This document shows positions 31,658 to 39,110 of a stretch of 64,000 bases of DNA, in pieces. Within the stretch, counting starts at the first letter, position 1; every line of letters starts with the position of its first letter. The stretch is from a virus, in the IMG/VR virus record IMGVR_UViG_3300025467_001046, positions 1 through 64,000 of that record. The stretch is one strand, 5' to 3'. Position numbers and translations under genes: made by a program. Under the pieces are notes generated by a model. That model worked only from the letters and a program-made list of their open reading frames with translations, searched no databases and was not told where the DNA came from.

Positions 31658-31887
31658 TACAGTTCAAGGCCTGGCCGCCACCTACCTGGACTGAATGCGT
31701 AGTGCCTTGGGACTGGATCCTGGGAAATAAACACTTGCATCCAGATGCTCTATATGAATGGTGTGATAAGTACACAAGTTCAGCACGTTATCATGTACAT
31801 GGATGGCGTAGCACTGAAGGATTTGCATTCCGTTTTGAAGATCCTCGAGACGCTACTGTTTTCAAATTGACCTGGGCCTGTTTATGA
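31654..31887 (+). CDS. Small F-x-L-K-W family protein E
   Basis: 77 residues from the ATGA overlap. It ends P-R-D-A-T-V-F-K-L-T-W-A-C-L, a looser signature with Thr for Lys/Arg. Trp/His-rich body. ATGA joins it to the next gene. Confidence 0.55.
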   Translation: MIQFKAWPPPTWTECVVPWDWILGNKHLHPDALYEWCDKYTSSARYHVHGWRSTEGFAFRFEDPRDATVFKLTWACL

Positions 31888-32156
31888 ACTACTACTACGA
31901 ACTAGACGAACGAACCGAAAAGGCCTTTAACGAGAACTGGCGCTACTGGTGCTTGTTTAACTGTAGCCCGGCTGACCAAGGTCACATGCCGTTCCATATA
32001 CATGATGAATTCTTGGCCAATTCCAAGCGGGCCTGGTTGGAAAATGCCAATGGTGTGTACCAAGTACACCCGGCCTGGCATGGACATAGACCTGTAAATC
32101 CACATGAGTTTACCCTGATCAAATTGAAATCAAAGACCATCCGGTATGAAAAATGA
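31884..32156 (+). CDS. Small array protein F (weak signature)
   Basis: 90 residues. The signature is degenerate (P-H-E-F-T-L-I-K-L-K-S) and followed by nine extra residues. Many Trp, Tyr and His. It starts by ATGA and overlaps the next gene by 11 bases. Included mainly because of position and size. Confidence 0.5.
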   Translation: MNYYYELDERTEKAFNENWRYWCLFNCSPADQGHMPFHIHDEFLANSKRAWLENANGVYQVHPAWHGHRPVNPHEFTLIKLKSKTIRYEK

Positions 32157-32418
32157 ATACTATAAAGACTCCGCGGCCCGCCTGGACACTATCATAGGCG
32201 GTGATACCCAGCACTTTTTACGCCTGCAACGGGTCAAGAATGAGTGGGACGACCTGGCACGTGAAGTGCCCATTGGACAAGGATTCCTGACCTTTGACGA
32301 CTATGTGCGCGAATACTACGGAGTCAAGTTGCAGTATGATGGTGACAATGTTAGCCTGGCCTATTCGGTAGTGGATGAAAAAAAGCATCTCATGTTCTTG
32401 TTAAAATTCAACCTGTGA
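32146..32418 (+). CDS. Small F-x-L-K-W family protein G
   Basis: 90 residues. It ends D-E-K-K-H-L-M-F-L-L-K-F-N-L. A helical N-terminal half is followed by strands. The stop overlaps the next start as GTGA. Confidence 0.55.
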   Translation: MKNEYYKDSAARLDTIIGGDTQHFLRLQRVKNEWDDLAREVPIGQGFLTFDDYVREYYGVKLQYDGDNVSLAYSVVDEKKHLMFLLKFNL

Positions 32419-32717
32419 AGGTCACGGTCAAACACAACTTGATTGTATTTCACAACCCATATGAATGGTATCCGTTGGCCGAGCGTCTGAGGAACGAATA
32501 TGGGCAGAGTATCATGTTGATTTCGGCCCGTTGCCGTCGAGAACTGGGATTTACTGTGCGTTATCATAAGGGCTTGGCCGAACATGACAAAGACACATGG
32601 GAAGTGATGAAAAGCGAAGGATTCCACAATCGTTACCATTATGAGGATCAAGTACACCTAGACTTCTATAATCAAGCTCAAATGAGCTGGTTCGTGCTTA
32701 AATACCTAAATAACTAA
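32415..32717 (+). CDS. Small F-x-L-K-W family protein H
   Basis: 100 residues from a GTG start in the GTGA overlap. It ends Q-A-Q-M-S-W-F-V-L-K-Y-L-N-N. Basic, Tyr/His-rich. Last gene of the array; a new promoter starts four bases after its stop. Confidence 0.55.
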   Translation: MKVTVKHNLIVFHNPYEWYPLAERLRNEYGQSIMLISARCRRELGFTVRYHKGLAEHDKDTWEVMKSEGFHNRYHYEDQVHLDFYNQAQMSWFVLKYLNN

Positions 32718-32721
32718 GCGG

Positions 32722-32750
32722 TTGACCAATAATGCCATTTCATGTATAAT
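32722..32750 (+). promoter_or_regulatory. Sigma-70 promoter for VWA gene
   Basis: TTGACC (32722-32727), 17-base spacer, TATAAT (32745-32750). The VWA gene starts at 32779 behind AAGGA, so it can be expressed apart from MoxR and the array. Confidence 0.8.
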
Positions 32751-32778
32751 AGTAGTATAGTTAATAATAAGGACAGGT

Positions 32779-34068
32779 ATGAGCACAGCCACTACAGCTA
32801 ATAAAAAAGAGTCGGACAAGTTCAAGAATCTGTTGGGTCCTACAGATGCCAAACTGGATCGCGAAGTACGTGAGCAGTTGATCACAGCACGTGTGGGCCT
32901 CTTGCTCCGTGCACCGTTTTTTGGTAATCTTTCAACTCGTTTGAAGTTGGTCAATGCGGACGAATGGTGTCCTACTGCCGCCACCGACGGGCGTAATTTT
33001 TACTACAATAGTCGCTTCGTGGACATGCTCAAACCCAAAGAAGTCGAATTCTTGTTTGGACATGAGGTACTTCACTGTGTGTATGATCACTTTGGACGTA
33101 GAGGTGATAGAGATCCTCAGCTGTTCAACATTGCCAATGACTACTGTGTCAACGGTGACTTGAAAAAACACCGTGTGGGCGAATTTATCACCAGTGTTCC
33201 TTGTTTATACGATGCCAAGTACGAAGGCATGAGCTCAGAAGAGATCTACGACATCCTGTACGAAAATGCTGAAAAGATTGACATGAGTCAGTTGATCGAT
33301 AAACTGTTGGATGAACACTTGGACGGCGAAGGCAACGGTGAAGGATCCGGTGAGGAAGGCGATGATGCCAAAAATGGCAAAGGTCGCCCCCGGTACAGCG
33401 CCGAAGAAAAACAAAAGATCCGTGACGAAATCAAAGAAGCGGTACTGGCAGCAGCTGCCGCTAGTGACGGTGCAGGTAACTTGCCAGCAGGGGTCAAGCG
33501 CATCATTGAAGACATGACTGCACCCAAGATGAACTGGCGTGAGCTATTGCGCATGCAGTTGGAAAGCACTATCAAATCTGACTATACTTGGATGCGCAAC
33601 AGTCGTAGAGGCTGGCACATGGACGCGGTCATGCCGGGCATGAAGCTGGATCCCATGATTGATATTGCCATCAGCATTGATGCTTCTGGATCCATGCAGG
33701 ATCGAATGCTCAAGGACTTCCTAGCCGAAGTGGCCGGTATCATGGAACAGTTTCCCAACTATCGTATCCATGTGCTGTCGTTTGATACCGAAGTATATAA
33801 TCCACAGCAGTTTGACAGTGAGAATCTGGATGACATCACTGGCTATGAGATCATGGGCGGCGGAGGTACCGACTTTGATTCGGTATTCAACTACTTCAAA
33901 GATAACGAAATTGAACCCAAACGTCATATCATGTTTACCGACGGTTATCCCAATGGTTCATGGGGCGATGAGCAGTACTGCGATACTGTGTTTATCATGC
34001 ATGGAACCACTTCGATCGTTCCACCATTTGGACAGTATGCCTACTATGAAGAAGAGAGTCGGCACTGA
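32779..34068 (+). CDS. Metallopeptidase-like/VWA protein (DUF2201 type)
   Basis: 429 residues. The N-terminal domain has H-E-V-L-H near residue 94, an HExxH-like zinc motif as in the DUF2201 N-domain. An acidic Gly/Glu-rich linker (about residues 180-205) follows. The C-terminal VWA-like domain holds the MIDAS motif I-D-A-S-G-S-M near residue 297 and G-G-G-T-D-F near residue 365. Proteins of this layout pair with MoxR ATPases, here encoded 2 kb upstream. The phage role is unknown; a remodelling or maturation machine is inferred. Confidence 0.85.
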   Translation: MSTATTANKKESDKFKNLLGPTDAKLDREVREQLITARVGLLLRAPFFGNLSTRLKLVNADEWCPTAATDGRNFYYNSRFVDMLKPKEVEFLFGHEVLHCVYDHFGRRGDRDPQLFNIANDYCVNGDLKKHRVGEFITSVPCLYDAKYEGMSSEEIYDILYENAEKIDMSQLIDKLLDEHLDGEGNGEGSGEEGDDAKNGKGRPRYSAEEKQKIRDEIKEAVLAAAAASDGAGNLPAGVKRIIEDMTAPKMNWRELLRMQLESTIKSDYTWMRNSRRGWHMDAVMPGMKLDPMIDIAISIDASGSMQDRMLKDFLAEVAGIMEQFPNYRIHVLSFDTEVYNPQQFDSENLDDITGYEIMGGGGTDFDSVFNYFKDNEIEPKRHIMFTDGYPNGSWGDEQYCDTVFIMHGTTSIVPPFGQYAYYEEESRH

Positions 34069-34099
34069 TATTGATTCACTGTGCCGGAATAATCTGCCG

Positions 34100-34107
34100 T
34101 ATAAATA
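34100..34107 (+). promoter_or_regulatory. TATAAATA upstream of oxygenase gene
   Basis: Exact TATAAATA, 27 bases before the ATG at 34135, leaving room for the AGGAAAA ribosome binding site. Fits a T4-type late promoter. Confidence 0.4.
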
Positions 34108-34134
34108 GCCTTGTATACTCTTTCAGGAAAATTT

Positions 34135-34902
34135 ATGTCAATAATCGGTGAAAATAATAACGAACTTTTCAAAGATGAAACCATTGGGTTTCAAGATGAA
34201 GCAATAAAAACGGCCAAAGGTTATCATTTTGATAACAACCAATGGGATCATAGATATGATACAGCAACAGTCTTGGGCCGATTTGAAGGCGATTGGAAAG
34301 ATGAAGTGGCCGACTTGGTGGCCAAATCAAAACCACTGACCTTTCATACAAGAGGCGACGAGGATTATGTAGAATATGATCCACCCAGACCGTTTACAAC
34401 AAAAAAACAAGGACCATTCAAAGATGCAGAGTCTGATTGGTTCAAACGGGTAGGATTTGGCGAGGGTTACTACAACTACGATATAATCAATAAAACGAAT
34501 CCACAAGCTAGTAGCACTGTTCAAAAAATGGTCGATCGTTTTTGTTTTGAAACTCCTATTGCGTCCACAGTGCATGTGCAACTGACCGGCCAGTGTTTTC
34601 CTTGGCACGTAGATATATTCCAACATCGATATAATTTTAAAAAAGCTGATCACTCTCGACTCATACGCATACATGTCATGCTGACCGATTGGCAACCTGG
34701 TCACTGGTTTGGATACGGTAACTACACCTATACCGGATGGAAAGCCGGCGATTTTCACACGTTCAACGTGGACAATGTACCACACTACACAGCCAATGCA
34801 TCCTATCATCCACGAGTGAGTCTCATGGTTACCGGTGTACGTACAGAGGCCACTGATAAATTTTTGTGGGAAGCCATACAAAACAAAACAGTTAAATTAT
34901 AA
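34135..34902 (+). CDS. 2OG-Fe(II) oxygenase / aspartyl-hydroxylase-like protein
   Basis: 255 residues from the ATG at 34135, with AGGAAAA before it. The C-terminal half has P-W-H-V-D-I-F near residue 155 (His-x-Asp) and R-I-H-V-M-L-T. A distal P-H-Y-T-A-N with a following Arg in H-P-R-V-S-L-M-V gives the remaining metal and 2-oxoglutarate ligands. This is the pattern of cupin-type beta-hydroxylases. The substrate may be a phage or host protein; not known. Confidence 0.6.
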   Translation: MSIIGENNNELFKDETIGFQDEAIKTAKGYHFDNNQWDHRYDTATVLGRFEGDWKDEVADLVAKSKPLTFHTRGDEDYVEYDPPRPFTTKKQGPFKDAESDWFKRVGFGEGYYNYDIINKTNPQASSTVQKMVDRFCFETPIASTVHVQLTGQCFPWHVDIFQHRYNFKKADHSRLIRIHVMLTDWQPGHWFGYGNYTYTGWKAGDFHTFNVDNVPHYTANASYHPRVSLMVTGVRTEATDKFLWEAIQNKTVKL

Positions 34903-34916
34903 AGAGAAATTATCAC

Positions 34917-35207
34917 ATGAATCATGTAACAACCTTAGATCGAGTAGTGGTCATTAGAGACGACAAAGAAACAACAACTTCATCGGGTCTTATTATTCCG
35001 GATCTAGATCCCTTGGTACGTACTGATACCGGATTGGTAGTAGCAGTTGGTCCTGGCAGAACTACCAAGAACAACGTGGTCATAGAGGTGGCAGTGGCAG
35101 TGGGTGATCGAGTCATGTTTGATTCTGGTGCCGGCATCAATGTAAGAACCAATGGCGAAGATCTCGTTGTACTCAAAGAAGACGAAATCATTGGAGTGGT
35201 TGAATAA
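34917..35207 (+). CDS. groES: GroES-like co-chaperonin
   Basis: 96 residues, full GroES length. L-D-R-V-V-V-I-R-D near residue 6 and the mobile-loop segment S-S-G-L-I-I-P-D (about 22-29) are clear. V-V-A-V-G-P-G-R near residue 44, V-G-D-R-V-M-F near residue 65 and the terminal I-I-G-V-V-E follow. It should cap a GroEL ring, like T4 gp31, which replaces GroES for capsid protein folding. No groEL gene lies here, so host GroEL is the probable partner. The stop overlaps the next start as TAATG. Confidence 0.88.
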   Translation: MNHVTTLDRVVVIRDDKETTTSSGLIIPDLDPLVRTDTGLVVAVGPGRTTKNNVVIEVAVAVGDRVMFDSGAGINVRTNGEDLVVLKEDEIIGVVE

Positions 35208-35332
35208 TGTTGACCTTTGTTACCATTATGGTGGGGATCTTAAAGATAGCCTGTGCAGTGGCCTTGGTGGCCACAGTGGCTGCCATAGTTGGCATAGCAG
35301 TTAGAGAAAATGAAAGGAACAATCATGAATAA
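35207..35332 (+). CDS. Small membrane protein
   Basis: 41 residues, overlapping the groES stop by one base. One long Ala/Val/Ile-rich transmembrane helix (about residues 3-32) and a charged tail. The stop lies inside the next gene's start region. Unknown function. Confidence 0.5.
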   Translation: MLTFVTIMVGILKIACAVALVATVAAIVGIAVRENERNNHE

Positions 35333-35492
35333 ATTTAGACAGTGGTACTGGCAAAACGCCACAGAAATCACCTGGTTCTTGACCGGTTGGTTGAGCCTGT
35401 GCCTGCTAGAGGATCTTGGTCGCAACAATTGGCTAGGCGTGGTATGGGACACAGCCTTGATAGCTTTGAATTTGGCAGTAAACCGTCGCTGA
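35325..35492 (+). CDS. Small membrane-associated protein
   Basis: 55 residues, ATG at 35325 with AAAGGA in front and an eight-base overlap with the previous gene. A Trp-rich N-terminal part, one hydrophobic segment near residues 20-34 and a second at the end. Possibly a two-helix membrane protein. Confidence 0.5.
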   Translation: MNKFRQWYWQNATEITWFLTGWLSLCLLEDLGRNNWLGVVWDTALIALNLAVNRR

Positions 35493-35510
35493 TACCAGAT
35501 CAATTTAGCC

Positions 35511-35535
35511 AAAATACCCCTAAATGGGGTGTTTT
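35511..35535 (+). terminator. Intrinsic terminator
   Basis: AAAATACCCC (35511-35520), loop TAAAT, GGGGTGTTTT (35526-35535) with further T behind. A ten-pair stem (one G-U) and T-run end the groES operon. Confidence 0.85.
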
Positions 35536-35572
35536 TATTTTGACCGCTCTATAATCACAGTTAAATATCTGC

Positions 35573-35803
35573 ATGGATAATACAACTCAACCCCAATCAA
35601 TCACAATAGCCGATCTTGATGTCGTCAAGAAAATTATCGAACTCGCTGCTGCACGTGGAGCATTCCGTGCTGAAGAGATGACCGACGTGGGTGCCATGTA
35701 CGACAAACTGTCTGCGTTTTTACAAGCAGTGGTAACACAGGCACAACAAGCAGAAACAACAACTGATACAACAGCGCCAGCTGATCAATCTCAAGGAGAA
35801 TAA
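35573..35803 (+). CDS. Small conserved phage protein
   Basis: 76 residues. I-T-I-A-D-L-D-V-V-K near residue 10 and R-G-A-F-R-A-E-E-M-T-D-V-G near residue 28 form a pattern common in T4-like aquatic phages. The Thr/Gln/Ala-rich tail looks disordered. The next gene begins two bases after its stop. Confidence 0.6.
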   Translation: MDNTTQPQSITIADLDVVKKIIELAAARGAFRAEEMTDVGAMYDKLSAFLQAVVTQAQQAETTTDTTAPADQSQGE

Positions 35804-35804
35804 C

Positions 35805-36536
35805 ATGGCATTTATCAAACACGTAGGCAAGCAAGGAGATCGCAAGGTCAACATCCTGTTTAGAGAAGTTCCAGGAGAAGAGCACATGTGTTTGTGTATC
35901 TACCCTGAGACTTTACACGCACACTGGCAGGATGCTGTGCAAAAGGTCCTGGAAAGCGATGTAGGCCAAAGCGCAGAACAGTTTGCAGATGCATTGCATC
36001 GCAACTTCTTGCCCGACGGCCGCGCTATCCTACAGACCTTGCACGAAGAGCGCATGATCAAAAAACTGCGCACCAGTGATGTGATCGTTACGCCCAATGG
36101 TGCTGCTTCAATCCGCCTGGATGAACTCAACAAGATGTTGAATGAAATGAAGTTGGGCGATGCCGCTGTCAAGAAGTTGGCCGAAAATGATGCCAGCCGT
36201 GGTCTAGTAGATCCACAGGTCAAGCGCAAGGCCGAAGCAGAATTCAAAGCCAGCCAAGCAGCCAAATCACAACCTGTACAGACACTACAAGCACCTGCCG
36301 AAGGTGCCTTGAGTGATCGTGACATCGCGGCCAACATGGTATTCCAGGCCAAGAAGATGGAACAAGAAGCCAAGGCCATGATTGCCGAAGCTGCACGCAT
36401 GAAGAAAGATGCACAACGCATGGACCCCAAAGTAGTGGCTCGCGAAGCCACGATTGAGCAACCAGCAGACACAGCCGCACCAAAACGCGGTCGTCCTGCA
36501 CGAGCCAAGACTGCGGTGGCCAATGCAGATCATTGA
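35805..36536 (+). CDS. Conserved T4-like phage protein
   Basis: 243 residues. The first 60 residues (H-V-G-K-Q-G-D-R-K-V, then R-E-V-P-G-E-E-H-M-C-L) and the middle I-R-L-D-E-L-N-K-M-L are conserved-looking blocks of a phage family without known role. The second half is Ala/Lys/Glu-rich and probably a long coiled coil. AAGGAG precedes the start. Confidence 0.65.
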   Translation: MAFIKHVGKQGDRKVNILFREVPGEEHMCLCIYPETLHAHWQDAVQKVLESDVGQSAEQFADALHRNFLPDGRAILQTLHEERMIKKLRTSDVIVTPNGAASIRLDELNKMLNEMKLGDAAVKKLAENDASRGLVDPQVKRKAEAEFKASQAAKSQPVQTLQAPAEGALSDRDIAANMVFQAKKMEQEAKAMIAEAARMKKDAQRMDPKVVAREATIEQPADTAAPKRGRPARAKTAVANADH

Positions 36537-36825
36537 TACTTTTTTGGATCAGTGGGAAAACATAATTGATGGTGTAAACAAAACAGACGTTCCCCTGGAA
36601 TGTATCAAAAAGGTTGTAGTCAAACTGGCTGGCGGACGTCAAAAGACCATCAATGTGCATGCGCTGTTGAAGCAGGGACTGGAGCTGGAAGAAATAGAAA
36701 CCATGCTCACTAGATTTTTTACCGAGCGTGACAGCGAAATCAGAGATGTTGACTTCGTAGTAGATATTTCAGCAGTGGCTGACCTGGTCCAACCCGAAAC
36801 TGACAAGTTATTAGGCAAACTCTAG
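36523..36825 (+). CDS. Conserved T4-like phage protein
   Basis: 100 residues from the ATG at 36523 (14-base overlap with the previous gene). F-L-D-Q-W-E-N-I-I near residue 7, D-V-P-x-E-C near residue 25 and V-Q-P-E-T-D-K near residue 89 look like a conserved unknown of T4-like phages. Its stop lies inside the hairpin that follows. Confidence 0.65.
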   Translation: MQIIDTFLDQWENIIDGVNKTDVPLECIKKVVVKLAGGRQKTINVHALLKQGLELEEIETMLTRFFTERDSEIRDVDFVVDISAVADLVQPETDKLLGKL

Positions 36826-36847
36826 ATCGCAAGGTCCGGAGTTTTTT
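36817..36847 (+). terminator. Terminator-like hairpin
   Basis: AAACTC (36817-36822) pairs with GAGTTT (36839-36844), with an inner GATC-GCAA-GGTC helix and six T in a row. It ends the upstream transcript; the T-run also leads straight into the next -10 element. Confidence 0.65.
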
Positions 36848-36855
36848 GCTATAAT
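36847..36855 (+). promoter_or_regulatory. Extended -10 promoter, leaderless start
   Basis: TGC-TATAAT (36847-36855) with no clear -35. The ATG follows at 36861, five bases later, with no Shine-Dalgarno sequence. Transcription would begin at the start codon. Confidence 0.5.
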
Positions 36856-36860
36856 TAGCT

Positions 36861-37103
36861 ATGCCAAAGACTGTCTTGCACACATTTACCATGTCGGATG
36901 TTGACGATCCATACTTATACGCGGCTTTTCCCTTGTCAGAGTGGCAAAAGACCGAACACGGCCGGTGGGTAATGGAGCATGCCATTGGTGAACCAACCTT
37001 TTATTGTAATGCAGATGCCAACACTTACGGATTCCGGGTGGAAGTGATAGGTGATTTGACCGAACAGGATTTGACCTATTTCAAACTAAGGTGGAGCCGA
37101 TGA
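36861..37103 (+). CDS. Small F-x-L-K-W family protein I (separate from array)
   Basis: 80 residues. It ends E-Q-D-L-T-Y-F-K-L-R-W-S-R, the same C-terminal signature as the array at 30.7-32.7 kb, but lies 4 kb away under its own promoter. Coupled by ATGA to the epimerase gene. Confidence 0.6.
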   Translation: MPKTVLHTFTMSDVDDPYLYAAFPLSEWQKTEHGRWVMEHAIGEPTFYCNADANTYGFRVEVIGDLTEQDLTYFKLRWSR

Positions 37104-38071
37104 AGGCATTGGTAACAGGTGGATTAGGTTTTATTGGACACTATGTAGTGGCCATGTTAGAAGCAGTAGGCTACGAAGTGGCCATCATTGATTCAATGAC
37201 CACTTACGGTATCATACCCATTGGGGAACTTACACCCTTGTTGTCGGAACGCATGGCACAGTTTAGTACTAGAGATATTACCATAGCTGACATCAGTGAA
37301 CCGTTTGATCACAGCATACTTGACGGTGTAGATGTAGTCATACACTTGGCCAGCTTTCCGCGGCAAAAAGTAGTGAATCACAATCCACAGGCCGGTTCCA
37401 GAGTCATGAGTGAAGGCCTGCTGAATCTCTTAGAGCTCAGTGTCAAGCATCAGGTTAAAAAGTTTGTGTATGTGAGCTCCAGTATGGTTTATGGCGATTT
37501 CAACAAGACCTATTTTGATGGTATAAACGAAAGTGACGACTGTAGACCCATGGGTCAGTACGGCATCATGAAGCTGGCCGGCGAGTGGTTAGTGCAGGAT
37601 TATACACGCCGTACTGGCATGAGCCATGTGATTGTAAGACCCAGTGCTGTGTATGGTCCTAGAGATGTGGAAGATCGTGTGGTTAGTCGTTTCCTGATAA
37701 CAGCCATGCAGGGTGGTGAAATACAGGTCAACGGTGGCAATGAGAGCCTGGACTTTACCTATGTAACTGACTGTGCCGCCGGCATAGTAGTGGCCGCAGT
37801 CAAAACAACCATTGAAAATCGCACTTACAATCTCAGCAGAGGACATGCCAGAACCTTGAGCGAAGCGGCCCAGGTAGCTGTGACCACAGCCGGCGCTGGA
37901 ACTATTCGCCTGAATGATCCTGATGGTGCTTATCCCAGTCGCGGACAATTAAATACACTTAATGCTCAACAGGATCTTGGGTTTGCTCCCGAAGTCGACA
38001 TTGAACAAGGTTTCAAGGACTATTATGAATGGCTTAAGAATTCCATTTACGGGATTAAAAAAGCAGTATAA
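37100..38071 (+). CDS. NAD-dependent epimerase/dehydratase
   Basis: 323 residues from the ATGA overlap. G-G-L-G-F-I-G-H-Y (residues 7-15) is the NAD-binding loop, V-S-S-S near residue 129 and Y-G-I-M-K near residue 155 supply the catalytic Ser and YxxxK, and R-P-S-A-V-Y-G-P-R follows. Extended SDR acting on nucleotide sugars (4-epimerase or 4,6-dehydratase type). It overlaps the aminotransferase behind it by 44 bases, so the two probably act in sequence. Confidence 0.8.
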   Translation: MKALVTGGLGFIGHYVVAMLEAVGYEVAIIDSMTTYGIIPIGELTPLLSERMAQFSTRDITIADISEPFDHSILDGVDVVIHLASFPRQKVVNHNPQAGSRVMSEGLLNLLELSVKHQVKKFVYVSSSMVYGDFNKTYFDGINESDDCRPMGQYGIMKLAGEWLVQDYTRRTGMSHVIVRPSAVYGPRDVEDRVVSRFLITAMQGGEIQVNGGNESLDFTYVTDCAAGIVVAAVKTTIENRTYNLSRGHARTLSEAAQVAVTTAGAGTIRLNDPDGAYPSRGQLNTLNAQQDLGFAPEVDIEQGFKDYYEWLKNSIYGIKKAV

Positions 38072-39110
38072 CAATCTACGTAGCGAAATCTTGGATGTCA
38101 CAGATGAAGTGCTACGTTCGGGTCAACTCATGGGCGGTAACTACACCGCTGAGTTTGAAAACTGGTTGGCCCGTAAGAATCATTCAAAGTATGCTGTGAC
38201 CTGTCACTCGGGTAGTCAGGCCTTGGAAATCATTGCCGAATACTATCGCTTACAAAGCAGTGTACGTCCGCCTAGAGTAGTCTTACCCAGTATGACCTAT
38301 GTGGCCACAGCCAATGCATTCATGCGTGCTGGTTGGGACCTATGGATTTGCGACACCGATGCCAATGGCATACTAAACAAAGACAAGGTACCACAGGATC
38401 TTAGCATACAGGCCACTGTGTTGGTTGGCCTATACGGTGCTGCGGTCAATGCCGATCGCTTCTGGGGCACTGACCTTGTGATTGAAGATGGTGCACAGCA
38501 CTGGCTCAGTAACAAGTGCAACAGAGTAGGCAATGCCACAGCTATCAGCTTTGATCCCATGAAGAATCTCAATGCCTACGGCAATGGCGGTGCTGTAGTA
38601 ACCGATGACATAGATCTGTTGGAATATGCTAGAGAATGGATCAACAATGGCAAACCTCGTCATACCAATATAGGCACCAACAGTCGAATGAGTGAAGTAG
38701 ACTGCGCACAGATGATGATCAAGACCCAACACATTGATGCCTGGCAAGAACGGCGCAGAAACATCTGCCTGTACTGGTTAGGACGCTTGAAAAATACCGG
38801 CATCCGTAGCTTGATCACCGCACAGAATTTTGAAACACACGCTTACCACAAGTTTGTGATTGACGTGGATTCGCGTGATATCCTAGCAAGAAATTTAGAA
38901 ATCAAAGGCATTGAAACTCGTGTACACTACCGCGAGCCCTTGCATGAGCTGACTGCTTATGCAGACTATCACGGACCTGATATTCTCAGTGTGGCAAGCA
39001 GTCTAAGCCGACGTGTACTGAGCCTTCCACTGTATCCTGAACTAAGTGACTTGGAAGTAGAATATATTATTGATTCGGTACTAGATTGCGCTTTATCAGT
39101 GCGTAGCTAG
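38028..39110 (+). CDS. DegT/DnrJ/EryC1 sugar aminotransferase
   Basis: 360 residues from the ATG at 38028. F-x-x-L-K-K-Q-Y near the start, S-G-S-Q-A-L near residue 65 (PLP phosphate), V-I-E-D-G-A-Q near residue 152 and F-D-P-M-K-N-L near residue 180 with the Schiff-base Lys are all present, then a G-N-G-G-A-V strand. It transfers an amino group from glutamate to a 3- or 4-keto sugar nucleotide. With Gmd it could give GDP-perosamine or a relative (inference). The 3' end overlaps the convergent gene by 44 bases. Confidence 0.85.
   Translation, partial: NGLRIPFTGLKKQYNNLRSEILDVTDEVLRSGQLMGGNYTAEFENWLARKNHSKYAVTCHSGSQALEIIAEYYRLQSSVRPPRVVLPSMTYVATANAFMRAGWDLWICDTDANGILNKDKVPQDLSIQATVLVGLYGAAVNADRFWGTDLVIEDGAQHWLSNKCNRVGNATAISFDPMKNLNAYGNGGAVVTDDIDLLEYAREWINNGKPRHTNIGTNSRMSEVDCAQMMIKTQHIDAWQERRRNICLYWLGRLKNTGIRSLITAQNFETHAYHKFVIDVDSRDILARNLEIKGIETRVHYREPLHELTAYADYHGPDILSVASSLSRRVLSLPLYPELSDLEVEYIIDSVLDCALSVRS

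Noticed and set aside
35900-36523. 207-codon minus-strand open frame opposite the gene at 35805
   Set aside because: Ser/Ala/Cys-rich translation with no motif; the plus-strand frame has AAGGAG, a conserved-looking sequence and fitting neighbours.
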